Assembly (NCBI GenBank): GCA_946481495.1
Contig: CAMLNW010000149.1
Coordinates: 1 to 6,859, forward strand
Direction: 5' to 3'
Source: an uncultured Actinomycetes bacterium
GTDB lineage: Bacteria > Actinomycetota > Thermoleophilia > Solirubrobacterales > Thermoleophilaceae
Length of the DNA stretch: 6,859 nt
In this document: positions 1-6,155 of the stretch, piece by piece
Layout: every line of letters starts with the position of its first letter
How positions within the stretch are numbered: position 1 is the stretch's first letter
Notes under the pieces: generated by a model
Database searches by the model: none
What the model was told of the DNA's origin: nothing
Seen by the model: the letters and a program-made list of their open reading frames with translations, nothing else
Made by a program: the position numbers and the translations under genes

Positions 1-2
1 CG

Positions 3-386
3 GTCGCGGTCGGCATCTTCGCCTCCGAGCGGCTGATCGTCGACGGTGCCGGTCCGGGCATCTGGTACGCGCTGTTCGGCGACGCGAGTGCCAGTGCGGC
101 GTTCGGTCAGCTCGGCGTCCAGTCGCTGGCGGTAGTCCTGACGTTCGTGGTGGTGTTCGTCCTCTCCTACGTGACCTTCGCGCTGATCAAGGCGACGATC
201 GGTCTCCGCGTCTCCGATGAGGAGGAGGAGGCAGGGCTCGACATTTCCTCGCACGGGATGTATGGCTACCCCGAGCAGTTCATCCCGCAGCCGGAGTATT
301 CGACCGGCATGCCGGGCGGTGTCGGCCTGGGAGCCCCTGTGGCGACCCCGGTCACTCCGATGACCGCGTCTACCGAGTCACGATAG
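3..386 (+). CDS. amt: Ammonium transporter Amt, C-terminal part (5' truncated by window edge)
   Basis: This is the last 127 residues of an Amt/MEP/Rh-family ammonium channel; the start lies before the window. The visible part has the end of one membrane segment (GIFASERL), a short extracellular loop, and the last transmembrane helix (about QSLAVVLTFVVVFVLSYVTF). It then enters the conserved cytoplasmic C-terminal region with the family motif GLRVSDEEEEAGLDISSHG. That region relays opening between the subunits of the Amt trimer and faces the P-II regulator. A Gly/Pro/Thr-rich tail of roughly 35 residues follows (from about YGYPEQF) and has no predicted fold. The stop codon TAG overlaps the ribosome binding site of the P-II gene, and only 13 nt separate the two genes, so they should be co-transcribed. 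The amt-glnK pairing is classical and strengthens the call. Family assignment is firm; transport properties cannot be judged from this fragment. Confidence 0.93.
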   Translation, partial: VAVGIFASERLIVDGAGPGIWYALFGDASASAAFGQLGVQSLAVVLTFVVVFVLSYVTFALIKATIGLRVSDEEEEAGLDISSHGMYGYPEQFIPQPEYSTGMPGGVGLGAPVATPVTPMTASTESR

Positions 387-390
387 GAGG
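385..390 (+). promoter_or_regulatory. Ribosome binding site of the P-II gene
   Basis: AGGAGG lies 9 nt before the ATG at 400 and overlaps the TAG stop of amt (384-386). It is a full anti-Shine-Dalgarno match, fixes the P-II start, and suggests translational coupling to amt. Confidence 0.8.
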
Positions 391-399
391 CTGGCAGAC

Positions 400-774
400 A
401 TGAAGAAGATCGAGGCGTTCATACGCCATGAGGCCTTCGAGCCGATCCGCATGGAGCTGCTCGACAAGGGCTTCCCAAGCCTCTCCATCGCGGAGTACAA
501 GGGCTCGGGCAGACAGAAGGGCATCACCGAGCACTACCGCGGCTCGGAGATGACCATCCACCTTCGCCCGAAGCTCAAGCTCGAGATCGTGGTCGAGGGC
601 AAAGACGTGGGTGTGGTGACGGAGGTGATCCTGAAACACGCCCGCACGGGTCAGGTCGGCGACGGCAAGATCTTCGTGATCCCGGTCGAGGAGGCAATCC
701 GCATCCGCACCGGCGAGGACGGAGATCCGGTGTTGCAGGTCCACGGCTCGGAGGAGATCCCGGCGGGGGCCTAG
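400..774 (+). CDS. glnK: P-II family nitrogen regulatory protein (GlnK type) lacking T-loop Tyr51
   Basis: This encodes a 124-residue P-II signal protein, expected to be a trimer that binds ATP/ADP and 2-oxoglutarate and blocks or opens the neighbouring Amt channel. It aligns without gaps to E. coli GlnB as I recall that sequence. Visible features are the N-terminal strand MKKIEAFI, the T-loop (about 37-55) with GRQKG (Gln39) and HYRGSEM, Lys58, the B-loop TGQVGDGKIFV (83-93), and the C-loop with Arg101/Arg103 in RIRTGE. The nucleotide and 2-oxoglutarate ligands therefore look intact. Tyr51, the residue uridylylated in proteobacteria and adenylylated in actinobacteria, is Met here. Tyr46 and Ser49 are kept; Ser49 is the phosphorylation site in cyanobacterial P-II. 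The tail is about 12 residues longer than E. coli GlnB. The linkage to amt supports a GlnK role. Regulation by ligand binding alone is inferred, not shown. Confidence 0.95.
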   Translation: MKKIEAFIRHEAFEPIRMELLDKGFPSLSIAEYKGSGRQKGITEHYRGSEMTIHLRPKLKLEIVVEGKDVGVVTEVILKHARTGQVGDGKIFVIPVEEAIRIRTGEDGDPVLQVHGSEEIPAGA

Positions 775-793
775 CTCCCTCTCCCAACCCTAC

Positions 794-856
794 GCCGGGG
801 CTTCGCCACAAACGGCGGGCGCGCACGGGGGCGCGCCCGCCGGGCGAAGGCTCGGC
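794..856 (+). terminator. Two-tier GC-rich hairpin after the P-II gene
   Basis: A perfect 12-bp stem (CGGCGGGCGCGC at 813-824 with 831-842) closes on a 6-nt loop. Outside it, after a 5-nt left-side bulge (808-812), CTTCGCC at 801-807 pairs with GGCGAAG at 843-849. Pairing then continues imperfectly, with one G-G mismatch and one G-T pair, to about 794/856. No T-run follows, which is common for hairpins between genes in high-GC actinobacteria. It lies 20 nt after the P-II stop and before a separate promoter-like site, so termination or 3'-end protection of the amt-glnK mRNA is likely. A role as attenuator for glnN is the alternative. Confidence 0.6.
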
Positions 857-867
857 CCGTTCGCGGT

Positions 868-873
868 TAGAGT
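868..873 (+). promoter_or_regulatory. Possible -10 box for glnN
   Basis: TAGAGT fits the actinobacterial TANNNT -10 pattern and would place a transcript start near 880, leaving a leader of about 30 nt that carries the ribosome binding site. No good -35 hexamer is visible, since the expected position falls in the trailing arm of the hairpin before it. The idea that glnN has its own promoter rests mainly on this site plus the hairpin separating it from glnK. Confidence 0.35.
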
Positions 874-891
874 CCGCACTTCAACCCCCGT

Positions 892-897
892 AGGAGG
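892..897 (+). promoter_or_regulatory. Ribosome binding site of glnN
   Basis: AGGAGG lies 12 nt before the ATG at 910. The spacing is longer than optimal, but there is no closer start codon in frame, so this site supports the ATG. Confidence 0.65.
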
Positions 898-909
898 CCC
901 CGAACTCAG

Positions 910-3057
<2,148 letters not shown>

Positions 3058-3080
3058 CCGGCGGCTACATCTAGACGTAG

Positions 3081-3108
3081 CGAGGGCCCTGCTTCGGCGG
3101 GGCCCTCG
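3081..3108 (+). terminator. Terminator of glnN with UUCG tetraloop
   Basis: CGAGGGCCC (3081-3089) pairs perfectly with 3100-3108. The stem extends through a T-G pair and two further pairs to a C(UUCG)G tetraloop at 3092-3097, giving a 12-bp stem. GTCGTTCT follows, only mildly T-rich. The stem begins 24 nt after the glnN stop codon, the expected place for an intrinsic terminator. Confidence 0.85.
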
Positions 3109-3356
3109 GTCGTTCTAGGGCTCTGGCCGTGCTGCCCGCGGGTCCTGTCTCCGATTTTGGTCCGCGCGCTTCGGCTTTGTCGGCGACTGCGCCCCGTGCC
3201 TGGCGCGGTTTGGCATGGGAGGGTTCGGGCGTTGGTCGACGGCAGGGGCTCCGCGCTCGACTTCGCCTGCAGCGCACGGACGCAAAATGCGTCGCCACCC
3301 GCGGGGGCCGACGCTGAGTCCCGTACCACTCGCTCAGCGGGGTTGGCGCAGAGAGA

Positions 3357-3413
3357 GCCTCGAAGGTCGGAACGCTCTTGCTGTGTAGCCAGAAGCGTTC
3401 CGACCTTCGAGGC
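3357..3413. repeat. Perfect 20-bp stem-loop at the tip of the palindrome
   Basis: The 20 bases beginning GCCTCGAAGG (3357-3376) are the exact reverse complement of 3394-3413, around a 17-nt loop (3377-3393). It has no T-run on either side, so it does not resemble a standard terminator. It forms the apex of the larger fold-back structure. Confidence 0.8.
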
Positions 3414-3480
3414 CATTGCGCTCCCTACCACGCTCCATCCCTTGGTACAGGGGCCGACGTTGTGCCTCCGCGGGTGGCGA

Positions 3481-3527
3481 CGATTTTGCGTTCGCGGCGC
3501 AGGAACGAGCACGTGAACGCAAAATCG
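3481..3527. repeat. 12-bp inverted repeat nested in the right arm
   Basis: CGATTTTGCGTT (3481-3492) is exactly reverse-complemented at 3516-3527. Four more pairs, one of them G-T, extend the stem to 3496/3512, leaving a 15-nt loop. The CGATTTT/AAAATCG core also begins the left outer arm (3152-3158), and a variant, CGCAAAATGCG, lies at 3281-3291. The right arm can therefore fold locally as well as with the left arm. Confidence 0.75.
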
Positions 3528-3556
3528 GAGACAGGACCCGCGGGCAGCCACGCCGC

Positions 3557-3562
3557 GATACT
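3557..3562 (+). promoter_or_regulatory. Possible -10 box for the small cysteine protein
   Basis: GATACT ends 6 nt before the ATG at 3569, and no Shine-Dalgarno sequence lies between. This is the layout of a leaderless transcript starting at or next to the ATG, which is common in actinobacteria. The matching -35 position falls inside the outer arm of the palindrome and has no consensus. Confidence 0.35.
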
Positions 3563-3568
3563 GACCGT

Positions 3569-3763
3569 ATGCGCCACGGCCTCTGCGATAGCTGCCTACA
3601 CCAGCGCGTCGTGCGCAATACGCGCGGGAGCGTGTTCAGCCTCTGTGAGCGGTCGAAGACGGATCCGAACTATCCGAAGTACCCGCGGGTGCCGGTGCTG
3701 GAGTGCGCGGGGTTCGAGCCGCGCGAGGGCGAGGGGGAGGGGGCTAGGGCTGCTCGACGATGA
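3569..3763 (+). CDS. Small four-cysteine protein, probable zinc-binding, unknown function
   Basis: This encodes a 64-residue protein with Cys at 6, 9, 26 and 46, as CDSC, then SLC, then LEC. The pattern suits a single bound zinc. The core around TDPNYPKYPRVPVLECAGFEP resembles small uncharacterised bacterial proteins that I recall as having the same CxxC...C...TDP..PKYPR.PV..C.G(Y/F)EP layout; I cannot name a family or a function. The last 13 residues are a low-complexity Glu/Gly/Arg/Ala tail. I chose this ATG because the conserved part starts almost at once and a -10-like GATACT sits just upstream. The same frame is open further upstream, but that part is the palindrome and looks non-coding. 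The gene starts 21 nt after the 29-bp repeat and its 3' end overlaps the convergent lipoprotein gene by 20 nt. A cytoplasmic location is inferred from the lack of a signal or membrane segment. Confidence 0.72.
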   Translation: MRHGLCDSCLHQRVVRNTRGSVFSLCERSKTDPNYPKYPRVPVLECAGFEPREGEGEGARAARR

Positions 3764-4367
3764 CCGTGCGGCCATCGGGGCCGATGCGGCTGACTGGGGC
3801 CTTGGCGGTGATCGTGCCCTTGAAGGAGCCCTGGGGCTGGGCGTCGCCGGGGCCGACGGCCTTGGCCTTGCCGCCGAGTCCGGCGGCGACGGCGTAGCTG
3901 AGCTCGAAGGGGCCCGGCTTGACGGCGGTCAAGCGCCAGCGGAAGGTCTTCTTGGCGCCGGGCTCGAGCTCGCCGAGCGTCCAGGTGTCGACGAGTGCTG
4001 TCTGGCCGCCCTCGGGGGCCGCGAGCTTGACCTCCTGGTAGCCGCCGATCTTGGCGGCGTCGCCGTCGATCACGAAGACGGGGCGGTAGGGGTCCTGGAG
4101 GTTGGGGTTGTCGCTGCGGGTCTCGAGGCCCTTCAGCGTGACGGCGACGTTCGGGATCGTCTCGTCGGCGTCGTTGCGCACGGTCAGGACGAGGTTCGAC
4201 TCCTGGGCGAGACGCTGCGTCTCGGGGAACTTCGCGTCGGTGACGGTCACCTCGTAGGACTTGTCGTCCTCGTTCGCGTCTTGACGCTCGCCGCCGCCGC
4301 AGCCGATGACACCGGCGGCCAGCAGGCCGCACATGCCGACCAGCACCGCATGGCCTCTCCTCAGCAT
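3744..4367 (-). CDS. Predicted secreted lipoprotein, unknown function
   Basis: This encodes 207 residues on the minus strand. The N-terminus (MLRRGHAVLVGMCGLLAAG) is a lipoprotein signal peptide: a basic start, a hydrophobic core, and a lipobox VIGC with the lipidated Cys at 23, then a Gly-Gly-Gly and acidic linker. The mature part looks like all-beta, Ig-like material (for example LVLTVRNDADETIPNVAVTL and GELEPGAKKTFRWRL). It has no enzymatic motif and I cannot name a family. I chose the ATG at 4367 for its signal peptide. A GTG seven codons later has a better Shine-Dalgarno (GAGGAG) but would remove the basic residues, and longer upstream starts would bury the signal. A TATGTT at 4385-4380 on the minus strand could be a -10 giving a very short leader. 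The gene is divergent from the permease operon and ends inside the small cysteine gene. A link to the transporter is possible but unproven. Confidence 0.83.
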   Translation of the reverse strand: MLRRGHAVLVGMCGLLAAGVIGCGGGERQDANEDDKSYEVTVTDAKFPETQRLAQESNLVLTVRNDADETIPNVAVTLKGLETRSDNPNLQDPYRPVFVIDGDAAKIGGYQEVKLAAPEGGQTALVDTWTLGELEPGAKKTFRWRLTAVKPGPFELSYAVAAGLGGKAKAVGPGDAQPQGSFKGTITAKAPVSRIGPDGRTVIVEQP

Positions 4368-4411
4368 CAAAGCGAGCGCAACATAGCACGGGGCTTGGCC
4401 TCTCTGACGCA

Positions 4412-4438
4412 GTTGGCTCGCGGTTGGTTCCCTGTTGG
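4412..4438 (+). repeat. Three phased GTTGG repeats before the transporter promoter
   Basis: GTTGG occurs at 4412-4416, 4423-4427 and 4434-4438, each exactly 11 bp after the previous one, about one helical turn. The last copy overlaps the proposed -35 box. Such phasing fits a regulator binding one face of the DNA, but the motif is short and chance cannot be excluded. Confidence 0.4.
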
Positions 4439-4464
4439 CACCCCCGGATTGCATGGCGTAGTGT
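4435..4464 (+). promoter_or_regulatory. Candidate promoter of the permease-ATPase operon
   Basis: TTGGCA (4435-4440) and TAGTGT (4459-4464) are separated by 18 bp and resemble housekeeping-sigma -35 and -10 boxes. A start near 4471 would leave a leader of about 57 nt before the GTG at 4528. It lies in the 160-bp divergent region between the lipoprotein and the first permease. Confidence 0.42.
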
Positions 4465-4514
4465 TCCGGGTCTACAGGGGTTTGCCGCGCATGAGGCGCG
4501 GGAACTCCGACATC

Positions 4515-4520
4515 GAGGGA
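4515..4520 (+). promoter_or_regulatory. Ribosome binding site fixing a GTG start for the first permease
   Basis: GAGGGA lies 7 nt before the GTG at 4528. It supports this non-ATG start over the in-frame ATGs about 22 codons downstream, which have no comparable site. Confidence 0.6.
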
Positions 4521-4527
4521 GCACTTA

Positions 4528-5334
4528 GTGGTTCGAGCCGCAGCCGACAGGGCGTTCCTGCCCACCAAGAACTTGCTGGAGCAGGTCGGGGACATGATGA
4601 TCCTGACCGGGAAGACGCTCCTCTCGGCGATGCGGCCGCCGTACCCTTACGGCACCGAGTTCGTCCAGCAGTTCCTGTTCATGCTGCGGCTCTGCTGGCT
4701 GCCGCTGCTGATCTCGACCGTCGCCTTCGGCTACGGCGCCCCGGGTCTGCAAGCCGGCAACGCCCTGATCATCTTCGGCGCCGTCGACCGCCTCGGCGGC
4801 TTCTTCGTGCTGGCCTCGATCCGCGAGTTCGCGCCGTTCGTGACGGCGATCATCCTCGCCGGCGTCGGCGGTACCGCGATCACCGCCGATCTCGGTGCGC
4901 GCAAGATCCGCGAGGAGCTCGACGCACTTCAGGTGCTCGGCGTCGACCCGATCAAGAACCTCGTCGTGCCGCGCTTCCTCTCGCTGATGATCGTGACCGG
5001 CCTCTTCAACGTCTTCGCGATGATCTTCGGCATCTTCGGCGGCGTGCTGGCGACGCTGACCTTCGACGCGCCGCTCGGGCCGTTCTTCGCGACCTTGCTG
5101 ACCAATGCGACGACGACGGACCTCTGGGGCTCCGTGCTCAAGACGACCCTGTTCGGCGCGATAATCGCGATCGTCTCCTGTTACAAAGGGATGACTGCGT
5201 CCGGAGGCGCTGAGGGAGTCGGCAAGGCGGTCAACCAGGGAGTCGTGATCGAGTTCCTGGGCATCTTCGCCTTCAACTATGTCTTCACCCAAACGCTATT
5301 GGCCACCCATCCCGAGATCTCGGTGATCAAATGA
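4528..5334 (+). CDS. MlaE/YrbE-family ABC transporter permease, first subunit (YrbEA-like)
   Basis: This is a 268-residue integral membrane protein of the MlaE/YrbE permease family, the membrane core of Mce/Mla systems that move lipids or sterols. It begins with an amphipathic, partly charged stretch. Hydrophobic segments lie at about 48-72 (FLFMLRLCWLPLLISTVAFG), 80-98, 103-118, 150-177 and 205-218, with a last one near 240-258. The family signature is present: REFAPFVTAIILAGVGG (99-115), then TADLGARKIREELDALQVLG (119-138), which contains the conserved E-x-DAL coupling element facing the ATPase. The start is GTG with a good ribosome binding site. The stop overlaps the next permease start as ATGA, so translation is probably coupled and a heterodimer is expected, as for YrbEA/YrbEB. 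Family assignment is firm; the substrate is unknown. Confidence 0.94.
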   Translation: MVRAAADRAFLPTKNLLEQVGDMMILTGKTLLSAMRPPYPYGTEFVQQFLFMLRLCWLPLLISTVAFGYGAPGLQAGNALIIFGAVDRLGGFFVLASIREFAPFVTAIILAGVGGTAITADLGARKIREELDALQVLGVDPIKNLVVPRFLSLMIVTGLFNVFAMIFGIFGGVLATLTFDAPLGPFFATLLTNATTTDLWGSVLKTTLFGAIIAIVSCYKGMTASGGAEGVGKAVNQGVVIEFLGIFAFNYVFTQTLLATHPEISVIK

Positions 5335-6134
5335 TGGGCTCCTCCTGGCTCGACGTCCCGCGCGACTGGATGGCGTCGCTCGGCGACATCGCGAAGTTCT
5401 CCTGGCGCGTGATGGCGGAGGTCTTCGAGGGCCGTGCGCTGCGCTTCTTCGGCGAGACGCTGCGCCAGGCCGGCATCCTGATCCTCGGCTCGGCGGTCGT
5501 GATCTGGGGGATGGCGTTCATCCTCGGGCTCACCTGCGGAATCGAGGCGGCCTACTTCAACCGTGCGCTCGGCGCACCGGCCTACGCCGGCTTCTTCGGC
5601 GCCTGGTGCGAGCTGCGCGAGGTCCTGCCCTACGCCTTCGGCTACATGATGTCGGCGAAAGTCGGCACCGGCTTGGTCGCGGAGATCGGCGCGATGCGGA
5701 TCTCCGACGAGATCGACGCGCTCGAGGTGATGGGCATTAGCTCACTGACCTTCCTCTGCTCGACACGCCTGCTCGCGGCCTGGATCGTGCTGCCGTTCAT
5801 GTACATCGCCGCCGTCGGCGCCGGTTTCTTCGCGAGCTACTTAGCCGTGGTCGAGCAGATAGGCGAGGTCTCGTCGGGCGGCTACTTCTTGATCTTCTGG
5901 ATGTTCCAAAACCCTCCCGATCTGCTCTACAGCACGATCAAGGGGATGGCGATGGCGACAGTGATCGTGCTCGTCGGCTGTTACTACGGCTATACGGCAG
6001 GCGGCGGACCGGTCGGTGTCGGCACAGCGACGGCGAAGTCGATGGTGCTCAACACCGTGCTCGTGCACGTCGTGGGCATGCTCGGCACGCAGGTATTCTG
6101 GGGTACCAACCCGCGAGCGCCGATCGGCGGATGA
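5331..6134 (+). CDS. MlaE/YrbE-family ABC transporter permease, second subunit (YrbEB-like)
   Basis: This 267-residue membrane protein is paralogous to the permease before it. It has an amphipathic N-terminal segment to about residue 45, then hydrophobic segments at about 47-66, 150-172 and 205-222 and a C-terminal one near 240-255. The MlaE signature reads GYMMSAKVGTGLVAEIGAMR (104-123) followed by ISDEIDALEVMG (124-135), closer to the canonical MlaE form than the first subunit. The C-terminal GCYYGYTAGGGPVGVGTAT is also typical of the family. The ATG overlaps the previous stop (ATGA); a second ATG at 5334 is an equally possible start and changes the protein by one residue. The ATPase gene follows after 21 nt. 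The pair probably forms the transmembrane heterodimer of an Mce-type importer. The substrate cannot be read from the sequence. Confidence 0.94.
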   Translation: MMGSSWLDVPRDWMASLGDIAKFSWRVMAEVFEGRALRFFGETLRQAGILILGSAVVIWGMAFILGLTCGIEAAYFNRALGAPAYAGFFGAWCELREVLPYAFGYMMSAKVGTGLVAEIGAMRISDEIDALEVMGISSLTFLCSTRLLAAWIVLPFMYIAAVGAGFFASYLAVVEQIGEVSSGGYFLIFWMFQNPPDLLYSTIKGMAMATVIVLVGCYYGYTAGGGPVGVGTATAKSMVLNTVLVHVVGMLGTQVFWGTNPRAPIGG

Positions 6135-6140
6135 CGGGCC

Positions 6141-6149
6141 GAGGAGGAG
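6141..6149 (+). promoter_or_regulatory. Ribosome binding site of the ATPase gene
   Basis: GAGGAGGAG lies 6 nt before the ATG at 6156. Its strength favours this start, and therefore the long N-terminal tail, over the in-frame ATG at 6264, which has no such site. Confidence 0.75.
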
Positions 6150-6155
6150 TTGCAG

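Larger units (their letters stand above)
3125..3554. repeat. Large imperfect palindrome, possible fold-back/MITE- or REP-like element
   Basis: This stretch holds no convincing gene but folds back on itself almost end to end. The outer arms are a perfect 29-bp inverted repeat, 3131-3159 with 3520-3548 (outer end GCTGCCCGCGGGTCC). With two compensating 1-nt gaps the match extends to about 3125/3554. Inside it, 3266-3308 matches 3464-3503 with small bulges, including CGTCGCCACCCGCG at 3290-3303 against 3469-3482. GTACCA at 3323-3328 pairs with 3443-3448, GCGCA at 3346-3350 with 3417-3421, and a perfect 20-bp stem sits at the tip. The left arm has about 106 unpaired nt (3160-3265). No target-site duplication is evident. 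Open frames across it have no recognisable motifs and look like by-products of GC bias. A non-autonomous mobile repeat is my inference; a structured RNA or an element related to REP-associated transposases is possible. Confidence 0.7.

Noticed and set aside
3081..3413. Riboswitch or tRNA between glnN and the small gene
   Set aside because: No cloverleaf or known aptamer pattern was recognised, and the pairing is that of a long hairpin.
3131..3548. CRISPR array
   Set aside because: The repeats are inverted and nested, not direct and evenly spaced, and there are no spacers or cas genes.
3131..3548. Insertion sequence with its own transposase
   Set aside because: The terminal inverted repeats fit, but at about 418 bp with no transposase frame it can at most be a non-autonomous derivative. 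No target-site duplication is visible.
3378..5213. A 611-codon open frame on the plus strand
   Set aside because: It runs through the palindrome, then antisense to the lipoprotein, then out of frame across the first permease. Its composition is Gly/Ala/Arg/Leu-biased and no domain is visible.
4525..5292. A 255-codon open frame on the minus strand
   Set aside because: It is antisense to the first permease and is a low-complexity Glu/Arg/Asp/His-rich translation.
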